Positions 35,219-47,443 of a stretch of DNA of 64,000 nt are shown here, in pieces. Each line of letters starts with the position of its first letter. Position 1 is the stretch's first letter. The translations under genes were made by a program, and so were the position numbers. Source of the DNA: Pocillopora verrucosa (lineage: Eukaryota > Cnidaria > Anthozoa > Scleractinia > Pocilloporidae); NCBI RefSeq assembly GCF_036669915.1, contig NC_089314.1, positions 4,845,120 to 4,909,119 on the forward strand, in the 5' to 3' direction. The notes below the pieces were generated by a model that made no database searches, was not told the DNA's origin, and saw nothing but the letters and a program-made list of their open reading frames with translations.

Positions 35219-38200
35219 ATGGATTTAATCATACTCCACCAATTCATAACCTTTTTATCAATTTTGTGTTCGATTCAAAGAACAGATTCTCACGTTCTTT
35301 CACATGAGGACGCTCGAAGCGTTAATGATCTACCGGCTCCAGAATCTTTTGTTGATAGTTTGTTCGAGAGATATGGAAAGAATAAATCGGTGATGACTCA
35401 GGCAGAGTTCAGCTCTTTGTTGAAAGTACTTAAAGTTGGTTCTATTTCAAGAGAAACCACAAGTTCTGCTGAATTGGCGGAGGAGAATGGAGTGAAAAAC
35501 GGATATCCTAAGGTAGGCCTTCCATTGAAGCAGCCTGGGATTCTCTTAAATTACTAGTACTTTAGCTATGAAATGTATTGTTTGTGAATCGTAGTCTTCG
35601 GTTTTAGCATGAAGTTCTCCAACTTACTTTAAAGATGAATTGCATTTACTATTTTGAAGAAAAGTCCCCTTTTTGTGTCTCCTCTCCGACGATCAAACAA
35701 TTGAACTCCGCAGTCGTGATTAAATTCTTCGCGATCAATCAAAAGATTAGATCATAAGGAAGTCGTATATTTCAGGAAACTAACCTCATAAAACGAGATG
35801 GTCTAACTTGCCTTAATTATCTATAATGTGTTTATGTTTTTAAAAGAAAGACCTTTTCGTGTTCCATCCTCTATGTTCAAACAACTCACGAGGGTAGCTG
35901 TAGATCACTGGAAAAATAGAACTGAGGTTACAAATAAGTCATTTAAAGTGGATCTCCTGATAAATATGTGCAGATTTTACGGTTTACAGTTGAAATGTGG
36001 TACTAAATCGAAAATTTATCATTTGAGGTTGAAGTTGTTACTAATTATGTTTTAACATGCGGGCTTTGCCTAGGCTTCCCTAGTGTGGCAATGCATTCAC
36101 ACGTGGCATAGACCATTTAATGAAAGTTAAGGTACCGCAGTGATTCTATCTCTTTGCACTGTACACTAATCCTCCTTTAATACATTTGTAGATATAAGTT
36201 TGGTTTGGATATAGCCTTTGGAAGATAACTCGTGATTTCAGTAGTCGTGCTTCCACATGACGTGACATTTTGGCTAGTGGATTAATTAGCGCTCTTCAAC
36301 TTAGGAAACTGCTTTGTTCCGATATTTAATGAGTATCGCTTGAAAAGCCGTTAATGTGAAATCATGAGAGCTACAAATTTACATGAAGTCTCAGTTAAAG
36401 TGTATATTTATTTATTTGATTCAAGGTGGTTTTGGATTGAAAAGTTTTAATCGATATTATAGTCAAAACTGCACAAGACTGCACACTAACAATAGGTGAT
36501 ATATGAACCATCTGACTACTACCTTGAGGTGTAATTGTGAAGGTCATGCCCTGATGATGCAAACAAATTTTTTTAAATTTATATTTATGTGGCAGTTTTT
36601 GATTGTTAATATTGTCGTTTACTTTGGATCTTAAACTTAGAGACTGTACACTGAACCCTTTCACTTGAAATTCTCCTTACTGTCTTCTATAGAGATCTTA
36701 AGGATATTAGTTCAGAGAATTTGATGTGTGATCAACTAATGATCCCCTAATTGATATTTTTCTTGAATCTCATCACTTCTCTGTGTGATATTGTTGGAAG
36801 AAATTCTGTCTTGATCACTTGTGGGTAACTGGTGATATCTAATGCAGGGTGATGATTGGTTCAAATGACTTTCTTGAGATTATATTGCATGAGTCATGTG
36901 CTGAAGAGTTCAACCTTTTTTTTATTTGTATTTTCACAACAGATTATTACTGGCTCTTATAATTCATATCGCTATGTGAACTTTAAGACTACACACTAGA
37001 CTGGAAAATTACATTTTGTGTAAAGAATATTATTTCATATGACCTCCTCAAACTTTTGTTCCATAAGTCATGTGCTTACTGGTAAGACACCAATCTTGTA
37101 CATGTATGTGGCAATCATATCCAAAGGATTTTTGCTTGTGTAGAAATTTTTTTAAAAAGACAGCCTAGTGACAATACTTGCTACATGTTAGTTTTCCTTG
37201 TGAACATTATATCAGGTATTCCTTACCAAATATTGCTTGGTCTCATAACTGTTCTTTCAATAATTTTTTTTATCCAATATCTGAACCTTTAGAATTATAT
37301 TTTCTCAAAAAAAAAAAAAAGACATACAAATACAGATATAAAAAAAAATTAGTTTATTGTTAGCTTAATCAGTTTGAATCACTTGAATTGCGGATTTTTC
37401 CTGATGAGAGGAAATCTGGAAAACTCAGAGGAGAGTCCTTGGAGCAAGGATAGGAACTAACAGGAAGCAGGAATTAACCCTTTTACTCCCAAGATCTCAG
37501 TAGTAATTCTCCTTACCCTAATTGCCATACAGTTGTTATGATGTTTATTGTTGAATTTAGTAAATGGATTGATCTATAGTCCCCCAATTGATATTTTTTT
37601 CTATTTTCATGAATATTCTGCTTGTCTACTTGATATTGTTTGGATATTGTAAGGAGAAGTTCTGTCCTGGTCACTTATGGGACATAAAGGATTAAAGTTG
37701 TGCAGCACCCCTGCTCCCCTAATCTCATGGCTATGTGGATAGGTAGAGAGTAAGGAAAATATAAAGAATGAATTACACTTAAAAAGTCTAGAAGAAAATT
37801 TCATAAATTTTTCAAACTGTTTCTTTTGGCTGATGCCCTTTTTTTTTCCTTCAGAATTTGTAGAAGCAGGAAAAAAGAAAGGTTTACTTTTTTACACTTT
37901 TTCTCTTCATCTAAGAGAATAATGAATCAATTTTTTTTACCTTTCACAATTAAGAAAGAAAGTCTTCCCTCCCCCCCACAAAATGATTTTGTAAGTCTGG
38001 GCAAAATGTGTGACATGCTTACAATGTACAGGAGCTTGTGTGAATAATTTTTGTCTTTTCTTGAAGTATTAATAATAATTGCAACTGTACTTTGACATTT
38101 TGATATTAATTTTTGTTTCAATCCAGTGCTATTCAGCCAAAGTATTGTTTGAAATCTTTAACGTCAAGTCTATCGGCTTAAGTCCAAGAAGATTTGAAGA

Positions 38201-41200
38201 AATATGTCCAGCAATAGTTGAACAAATTGAAAGCAAGGCTTGCCTTGCAGAAGGAAATGAAGAAGAGAAAAAAGAGGTGAAGCAAGGAAGGGCTCAAGGT
38301 AATTAAGTATCTTGTCTAAAATAATCTTTCTCCAACAAACTTAACTTATGTTTTCATTTTACTTTTTCTCTAAAGATTCTGATAATCAGAGGCAAAAGAG
38401 AACATAAATTTAACTGGTTGGAAAAAATTAAAATTGAACAAAGAAGAACCACTTGACTGTTCAACATATACACGAACATACAGATACTGTCACAGTGTGT
38501 ATATCACACTCTTGCTAAATTTTTAGTCTGAAAATAAGTGTAATTCTGTTAGGAAAATGGCAAGTTTTTGAGGGAAAAATTGGATAGCAGTCTGAAAATT
38601 TTTAGCCAAATGTTGTCTTGAATTATTGTTTACTCAGCTGCAGAGAACTGGTTTAGGAAAGCTCTTGGGATACTTTATTTCACCAAAGTAGTGCGCATGA
38701 TTCAATAAAAGGTGAAACATCTTCACAGAATAGTGAAATATAGCTGCCCCCTCCTTGGAATTCAATAATTGATTACATCCAAACCAGTATTCTTGCGGTG
38801 ATGCTATGAAAATCAACCAGATGAGGACTAAGTGGAGTTTTCTTTCAAACCAAACTGTTGTTTTACATGTCTTGCTTGACATAAGAGAAAACACTGTTGA
38901 AAACATCATGTGAAGGGATTTTTTTTTGTGACAGAAGAAATTTATAATATTCGTCTCTAGGTGGAAATTATTAAAGAGTTATTTTTGCAATTATTTTCTA
39001 TTGTTTTTTTAAGGCTCATGTCTTATTTTTTTTCAGCCTGGGGATATGGGTTCTTTTCGGTAACAATAATCAGCTGCGCCTCTCTACTTGGAGCCTTTGT
39101 TGTTCCATTTATGAACCAATCATTTTATAAGATTCTCTTGTTACTTATGGTATCTCTTGCTGTTGGTGTATTGAGTGGCAGTGGAATCTTTCATCTTATT
39201 CCACACGTAAGTGTTAACTACAAAATATCGATATTGATCAGCCTTTGTGCACTGCAATAAAATTGATATTTTTTTACCATTCTTCCCCTGAAAACTTCTA
39301 TAATGTTGTAACTCTACTTCACTGTTCAAGGTAATCAATTAAAGCATGATTGGTTATAATGATAATGAAGATATAATATATCTTTAAAGAGGAGGCCATC
39401 AGCACTACAAATGCTTTTCAATGGGGTCCTTTGAAAATAGAATGTAAAAAATAATTCAACAAAAAAGCTATGAAAATAAAAAATGCAATACAAATAAAAA
39501 CAAGCCTAAGACAAGCATGTAAAAATTTATTTAGATTCCTTGTAGAAATTGCTGTGATTTTAACAAGAAGAGTTCATTTTATTGTACATTTTCTTCTAAC
39601 AGACCTTTGGCCTCGGCACTGATGGTGATAAAACATATCTATGGAAGTGTTTGGTGATTGCCTCTGGTGTCTACTTATTCTTTTTCTTGGAATACATCAT
39701 GAAAATGATTGTCAGGTTCAAGCAGAAGTCTTCATGTGAAAATGAAGAAGGACTGGTATGTCAAATGATGAATATTTAACTTAGCAAATGTTCTGACAAT
39801 TTTGTTTAATCTGCATGTTTCTTACTTCCAACTGTAAGTGATTCAGGAATGGGTTCTTGGGTTTTAAATGTACTCTATCTCTGTTACACCCTAGGGAGAT
39901 TGTTAAAGATAGGATTTAGACCTTAGGGTTTAAGTTTTAACAATAAAAGTTCTGATCTACGCAGAAGTTTTATCAAAGCACAGAAACATAAAACTGCGTC
40001 ATTTAGGCCTTACGTGATAATGTAATATAGTTAAAGGAAGGGAAAACCTGTTTGAGATGAAGGAGTTTAATACTGATGTACATGTGAAAAGAATCTATGT
40101 GTAAAATTTTGTAGTCTAGGATTTACCAATAAACTAACTGAGCAAATTACTTGTCATCTTTGCCCTTAAGAATGGTTGTTTTCAGGATTCCAAGCTCATG
40201 TTTTCCAATCAAGTCACCATTTGGAAAACTGAAATAGATACCAAAGGTCATAGACACTAAGGGTAAAAATTTTAGTCACCAGGAAGAGGAAAAAGAGTGA
40301 AGAAGGACACTCTGTGAAATGTTATATCATCATTAAGACCATAAACACCCAGAATTAAAGACAGCTCAGCATGCTGCATGACTGTCAAACACTGCTCAAC
40401 AAATTGATACCTTTCACCAAAATAAAGGTGCCAATTTTTATGATACTAATTCCACAGTTTATAGTGCTACTTTTAAGGTTCACTTATCAGTATGATAATG
40501 AATGATTTGCAGTCAGTTTCAGCATATTGCAGTTTTGTTGAATGCTGTTGCTTGCTACAAAACTGAGCAAAGAGACATTGTATTGATAACAAATTTTTTT
40601 ATGGAAAACTTAAAATCTCATTTCCAAGGGAACGGCAACAGCAGTATCAAAGAGTGACCTACCTAGTGCAGGAATCGCTGATGTTCAACTTCAACTCTAC
40701 AATGTCAACCTAGATGGTCACCATAGTCATGCCATGTGCTTGAGCCAACAGTTACCAGATGTACATGTCTGTGGAAATGGTGCCAAACAAAATGGCACCT
40801 CAGAGGATTCTCAGAAGGTTTAATTACATCTTTTTGTGCCTTATTTGTCATAAATTGTTATCATTATTATTTTCATTATTATTACTGATATAACCTACAT
40901 ACATATTCTTGCTTGAAACAGTTTTCTTGAAATTAGATACAGTATTTCCTTGAAGAAGCACCCAGGCATCCATTAAAAATTTCAGTTTAAAGAAGTCATG
41001 CTTTTTGAAAGGAGGGCACCTCATTGATTGGGGGTTTATTGAGTTAGCTTAGCAATGAGAACAGATAAGACGCGTGAAGGAACTCTTCAAGGTTGTGGAG
41101 ATAGAAGTAACTGAAACAGGAAAGAAACTATTGTCCTGTACTGATTCTGCTGCAGTCGAAGCTTAAAATGTTTTGAATAAAGTGGCCAAAGAAACTGGTT

Positions 41201-43454
41201 TTTCTCGTGTTACTACCATTAAGAAAGCAAGGAAGGTGGGGATGGTAATTTAATTGGGAAAGAGTGATTTTTAGAGCATGAGTGCTTATTCAAGGAAATG
41301 TGGTATAAAATAAAAATTATGGCCATCTTTGTTCTAAGCAAGTAACTTATTTACAAATATGCTATTATAACTACTCTGATTATGGTTGTTACTATTATCA
41401 CCTCTACCATTACAAAGTAAAGCAAGACTAAAGCAATCTTGAACTTCTGTGTAATTTTAGTGCTTGAAAGTGTTTCTGGAAATATGGGAGTTCTTAATGT
41501 GAAGTGATATTGTTTATAATGCAGTTTGTTGAAGGGAGTGGCACATCATCACCAAAAAAGAAAGTTGCTCCTGTTGCGTGGATGATTATCATAGGGGATG
41601 GACTTCACAACTTTATAGATGGCTTGGCTATTGGTGCATCTTTCTCCAGTTCAACATTTGTTGGCCTCAGCACAGCTCTGGCTATATTCTGTGAAGAATT
41701 GCCTCATGAACTAGGTAGTAGTTTATCTCTTTTCTGCATTATAGGTCAATGAACTTCTCTCAGTACTGTTTCATTGTAGAGTTATCCTTAATAAAAAAAA
41801 GTACTACAAGAACCCACATTTGAGTGACACTCAAATGGCTGAATGCTAGACTTTTTAAACTTTCCCAAGATTTGCATAATTTGCCAGGAACCCCACATTA
41901 GTAGGACTCAAGTAGCCTTTAAAACAACTGCTGTCAGAAACGGTGACTCACCAGCCATCATCAGAGTCACTTTAGATGGGCATCCCTCATGATGATGGTC
42001 ACATTATGCAATTGATTACCAGCTACAAGCCTTTCCCCTAAAATTATAGCATGTTTTAAAAATGTAGGCTAAGTAAAAGGAGATTTAGCTTTAAATATTA
42101 GCCTAACAGCCTCTCATATCATTCTCAAATTTATCCATTAGGGGATTTTGCTGTTCTTCTCAATGCTGGCATGACTTACAAAATGGCCATGGGATTTAAC
42201 TTCCTTTCAGCATGTGCATGCTATTTAGGACTGATTATTGGACTTTTGCTTGGGTATGCAACATCAGCAGTCAAGTGGATCTATGCCCTTGCTGGAGGAA
42301 TGTTCATCTACATTGCTTTGGTTGACATGGTAAACACTATGTTCCTTTTAACCCTTTAACTCCCAGATCAAATTTGTAATTCTTCTAAATGTCAACCATA
42401 CAATTCTTATAATGTTAGTTCAGAGAAGTTAGTATTGGATCAACTTGTTATCCCCAAATTGATATTTTGCTATATTCTTATCACTTATCTGGTTGACAAT
42501 GTATTAATATTGTTAGGAGAAATTCTGTCTTGGTCACACATGGGAGTTAAAGGGTTAAACTCTTGCAAGCCTTTATTTTTGTAAGCCAGGCTTTTCTGGT
42601 TATTTAGGTTGTGTATTGTCTCAAGAATTTGAAATTTGGATGTCCTTGTGGAGAATAGTAATGGAAGGGATGTTTAGGAAGTGTTGGGAAGAGATTAATT
42701 TGAATTTTTTTGGAGTTAATTCCTTTAGGGCTGCAGTTCTGAGTAAAATGGGATTTTACTCTGGTTTAACAATCTACTTAAATTATGGGAAGTAGCTACA
42801 TAAGCCGCCTCTTCCTGATCACCAAGCAAGCATTTCAGATAAAGAGGAAATGGTTTATTTATCCTAAAATATACCAATTTCTGTCAATAGGAAGGGCAAG
42901 TCAAAATACAAACCACTGAAAATACCTTGCGATACTACACACCAAAATGTCTTTTAAATTATTTATTATCCAACTGCTTTTCTTCTCTGCCAAGTCTTTC
43001 TGCTCATTTCCCATAAGGTGGGAGAGGCAAAGCAGATGGAGAAGAGTAGCGCGCGCAGCGGATTGGTTCAACAGCTTACTTTATTAGCACTGTACCTTCT
43101 GCTGTTGTATAATCATATTGAGAGCTCTGTAGCAGAGGATGAGTAACTTGGTTGATCAGTTTTGAGTCTTGATGGGCTCTGTTGTAGCATGCAATTGTGA
43201 TTTCATGAATAATTTTGATAAGTATGAATTGATGTTACATAATGACAATAAGTACTTGTCTGTGTTAAATAAATATTTACTACGCTCATCATTTTTAACA
43301 GTTGGAGGAAGCCTCTGAGATGTCCGTCAAGATTGGTCAAAGTTCCATTCACAAGAATCTCAAGACTTTTGCCCTTCAGAATTTTGGCATGATCTTTGGT
43401 TTTTTAGTCATGTTTATTTTGGCTCAGTATGGAGAGGAGATTTCAGTGGTGTAA
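35219..43454 (+). CDS. ZIP8/ZIP14-type metal transporter (SLC39 LIV-1 group, eight exons)
   Basis: Exons 35219-35512, 38127-38298, 39037-39206, 39603-39755, 40629-40817, 41525-41714, 42142-42329 and 43302-43454 join in frame to give 502 residues, close to human ZIP14 (492). A signal peptide ([20 protein letters not shown]) and an extracellular domain of about 150 residues come first. Transmembrane segments start near residue 156. The cytosolic loop (about 264-340) has a short His patch (DGHHSHAMC). The metal-site motifs are HNFIDG at 354-359 in one helix and EELPHELGD at 383-391 in the next. The Glu in place of the first His (EExPHE) marks the ZIP8/ZIP14 branch, which moves Zn, Fe and Mn with bicarbonate at the plasma membrane. 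ZIP8 versus ZIP14 cannot be decided; this may predate their split. No truncation seen. Confidence 0.92.
36653..36835 (+). repeat. MITE family B, diverged copy
   Basis: In intron 1 of the transporter gene. It shares TTAGTTCAGAGAA, GATCAACTAATGATCCCCTA, AATTGATATTTTTCTTG and AGAAATTCTGTCTTGATCAC with the copy at 42347. Ends are eroded. Confidence 0.6.
37474..37695 (+). repeat. MITE family B copy
   Basis: In intron 1 of the transporter gene. It starts TTAACCCTTTTACTCCC and ends GGGACATAAAGGATTAAAG. The interior matches 42347-42559 (AATTGATATTTTT, TTGGATATTGTAAGGAGAAG, CTGGTCAC). Confidence 0.65.
42347..42559 (+). repeat. MITE family B, best copy
   Basis: About 213 bases in intron 7 of the transporter, starting 18 bases past the exon 7 donor. 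Ends TTAACCCTTTAACTCCCA and TGGGAGTTAAAGGGTTAA are perfect inverted repeats. This copy defines family B. Confidence 0.75.
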
Positions 43455-45521
43455 GATATTTATCACACAATCAATTTTTTTTGGGTGAGCCTGTTTTTTT
43501 AAGTCTCGCCAAATATTGATGTTGACTTACAAGAATAACTTGGGGTGCTTAGAGTGAAATTGTTAAGTTTTTAAACTACATGAGTTTTGTACTGAAAATA
43601 CTAACAAAGTCAGGGTTCTTAAAACCGCGGTTATAATGACTGAAGAGGAAGTTTATTTTGTGGTTGAAATTTATCCCTGTTTCATTTTCAGAGGTTTGTT
43701 TATTTGTGCTTGAACATTAAAACGCGTGTAACTGACTGATGAAGAATATAAAATATTAGAAAATGAAAACTGAACCGGGATAAAATTAAATCTCAAAGTA
43801 TGTTGAGAATTATTGGACACATAATCAGACGTTTCTAGCGGAGGGAATTAAAACGAGGGTCGTAAGCAATCGGAATTGTATCGGCCTTTGTCTGCTTTGC
43901 TATAGATGGTCTTACCAAGATATCGCTCAGTGACTGGTTCAGAAAAAAAGACTTACGCTCCTTTCCGGACCAATTAGGTAGTAGTAAAACAATGTATTTT
44001 CCCTCACAGCGGTCAGACGTCACGCATGCGCTATTTGATCAGTTTCGGCCAATGTACGCTGAGGAAACAAGAGTAACAATCAATGTTTCGTAAAATTAGC
44101 AAAGAAAAAGTGAAACTTTCCCTGAAGTTTACGGAAGGAAACAGTAGTAGTGAAAAGGAAAAGTTGTGCTTTTTCATTCGAACAAAATAATAATTACAGA
44201 AAAATTCAGTTAATTTTCTATTTTTGTTTCGAGCTATACCAAGAAATTATAAATTTTGGTTGTTTCAATTTGTCATTTACAAACTGAAAACCAAGCCGCC
44301 ATTTTGAATGGCTGTTAGCCTTTTCTACATTCTCACATGCGCACACTTTTGACCGTGCTTCCGCGCAAGACGCAGCAGACATACGTAGAGCGCTCCCTTT
44401 TTGGGAGAAAGGTGTTGTGTTTAATCACTATTACCCCTTCCACTGTAACCTGGGAAAAGAAACTTTCACCAGCTATTGAACTGATTGAAGGCCTTCTAGC
44501 TAACAATTTCATTAATTTTTTTTTAGCTCCATTGGCCTATCGCTAAAGTAATTTTTTTATCGCAAAAAGAATTGTTTTGGAAGGATACGGTAGCCTTGAG
44601 CAAATTGTCATTTAGTTTAACCAAAAAAAATTATCAGTGCTTCTAGCTGGGCGTTAGTGTTCTTTGCTTTTCGCAGATACGAGAATCTGCTATTACATTA
44701 TGAATTTTACAATTTATTTTTATTGATAAGAATAATTGTAACGAATATTTAAACGTTTCTTATGCCTAGTGAAATGTGGAAATTTTATTTGCCAATTACA
44801 ATTTCAGCCAGGCAATTTTTTGACTTTTTAACCTTGATATGTGATTTTCAGCATTGGTTGTTCTTATTAACCTTAATAATTTCGGATATCGATTCTTTGA
44901 ATTGCGGTTTATATGTATTTATTGAAGAAAAAACTCTCCATACGAAGTATTTTTTTGTAGAATCAATTGGGGATGTGTGTTCTTTACATTTCTGAAAACT
45001 CTAATTCGTGTACTTACTCATTTCACACTATTCGTTATACTATAAGGATTCTTTCTCGAAAGGATAAAATGTCTCAAATCAGTGGAGACTGTCACAGATT
45101 GAAGCTTAAGGAAAACACAATAGTTCCTTTCCATATGAAGGAGCGCTTGACTTCAGGCCACGAACTTTAAAACTCGCGAAAATACGCTCCGCCCATCAAT
45201 TACATACAAATGATTGCTGAAAAATTCTGCAGGGAGACGGGAGCTAAGGGTTGAGGGTGGGGAAGTTATTTGCCTTCGATATACTTACTTAACCCCAAAC
45301 CTTTACGCATTGTAAATCTAAATTTTACCTTTGTTAAATGAATATGTTACTGAGCAAGTTTATTAAATAATTCTTGTGCACTTTCGAGGAAAAGGTGGGT
45401 GGCGTGGCTGGCTTACAAAAACGATTTAAGAGTGAGATATTTCGAACGAGTGAGTGTTAACTTTAAAAAAAAAAAAAAAAAAAAGGGGGAGGTTTTAAAA
45501 AGATAAATAAGGGGGCTAAGC

Positions 45522-45557
<36 letters not shown>

Positions 45558-47443
45558 TGTAACAGTGTAATTGTAATTTGGTATTATGAGTTGATAAGGT
45601 AGCGAGGTTTTCAACAGTCGTGCATCACGCTTCTTGTAAGCCGCCCACGCTACGTAAGGCTATTTAGTCTCAAACTTATTATATATAATAGTATATTTAG
45701 GGTGTTTTGGTGATTTTTCAGATTTTTCAGATTGATTTATTTTGTCGTGTAATAAAATGAAGTTTTGATCATATAGTATGAGATTTAGTGTTTGTGAAAA
45801 GATCCTTAGGCTCCACGAGGAACGTACCCCAGACCTTCGGATTCCGCTGCAGGAGTCTAGGAACAATGTGCGCATCTAGTGAGGGAGCTAAATTATAATA
45901 ATGATAATGATAACAACAAAACTAGAGAAACAATGTTTGTCAGCACGTTTAACTGAGAGGAGCTATCTAAGAGGGGTTGAATCCCGACTAGGAGAGGTTA
46001 CTCACTTATTTGGGTGAAATGAGCCGTCAAACGTTCTACAGACAAAACTGTCTTAGGCGGCACCGTATTAGGTGGATACCTTGTATTAAGCGGTGGGTTT
46101 TCAAAGTCTGTAATTTTTACCTCTGTTGAGCGGCCGTGGTCTGCCTTTACTGCGTCCCAACTGCCTGTTTGTATTGTCCTTTACCTGTGTTGAACGGTCA
46201 CTCAAAGCGGGACCACTCAAATAAACTAAGAAGAATCTTTTTTGATGTTTATCTCGCAAAATCAATGTTGGTAGTTTTTTTTTCTTTGAGCGTGTACGCG
46301 TACAGGTTCGATCGTATAGCTTTTGGGGGTTTGAGTCTCAACCGTTCATCACCATCATACCCACAAGAAGGACAATTTCCGAACAAAATGCGGAAAGATA
46401 AGAATCTTTTACGGTATTTCGGAATGTCATCCATTATTAATTATTACTGTAGAAAATCTCTCGTTTTAAATTTCAAATTACAATTTTTCCCTTCCTCTAC
46501 CCCCTTTGTATTATTTTGTTTTCGCGAATACAACTCTAACCTTGACTTTAGAAAACTGGCGTGGACATTTTTCGCGTACTTTTGTTACTTGTTTTATGGA
46601 GCTATGCTCGTTGTTTCTGAGCTTTCGTTCGCGTAAATTTGTCATCCCTTTGATTATGAATTTTAGGAAGGTTCTGAGTTTTTATTTTAGCCAAACGTTG
46701 TGGTTCATTTCACAAGTTTAATACATATTTTCTACGGAGTTTTGACACTTTTTCGTAATTTGATTTTTTAATTATAATTACTAGACAACGAACACGATTG
46801 GTCGTTGAACAGGGCATCTTCCTGAACCAGAAAGTTTCATTTAGATGGGAGCCTCAACCTTAGACAGAAGTGTGGGTTGTTGAAAACTTTCTGTCTATCA
46901 TTATTCATTCATTTATCAATTCTATGGATCGAAATTTTTATATGCTAAACGTGTCTGGATGAGGTCGACATAAAAAAAAATAACGCACTCCGAAAAACTT
47001 TTCTTCACCAGTGACTGGGTTGAAAGGCGTTCCACGGAACACTATCCCACTCCATCTCACCCCATTTCCCCTGATTACAGTCAAACTCACTAATCTGGTA
47101 CCCAGATTCTAGCGTGTAACTGAGATGTTTCGCTTAGCTGTGGAAGGTCTGGGTACCGGCAACTGATAACCCCGCTTCCCCACCTCTTTTGGGGTTGAAT
47201 ATATCCACAAGGATGACACTTCGACACCTAGAATTAGTTCAAACCTGTATCGTCAATTCATTCAGTTTCGAATGAGTTGCTGGGGATCTTGTTCTTGATA
47301 AGGCTCCCAAGAGACCTTGCGGCGAAATATACTCGTTACATCCGGGACAGTCTTGTTACCGCTGTATCTTTGTAGGGAGCACCATATTTACAGACAAGGA
47401 AATATTTCTTGGCAAGAGTTTTAAAACCGACGTTTTCTGCAAA
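43455..47443. other. Intergenic region between transporter and RRM gene
   Basis: This holds a poly-A run at about 45465-45484 and sequence near 46050-46150 with TTAGGTGG/TTAAGCGG motifs that look like a decayed dispersed repeat. A continuous frame at 46136-46636 has no recognisable domain and poor coding character. The last few hundred bases hold the presumed promoter of the RRM gene. Confidence 0.45.
45465..45484. repeat. Poly-A run
   Basis: About 20 A in a row, followed by GGGGGAGG. It could be the tail of a retrotransposed element, but no body was recognised upstream. Confidence 0.6.

Noticed and set aside
45069..45170. Short frame MSQISGDCHRLKLKENT
   Set aside because: It reads like a possible exon, but no partner exons or conserved motif were found.
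46136..46636. Open frame of 166 codons on the plus strand
   Set aside because: It begins without a convincing start codon, has a residue mix typical of chance AT-rich frames, no domain and no matching splice context.
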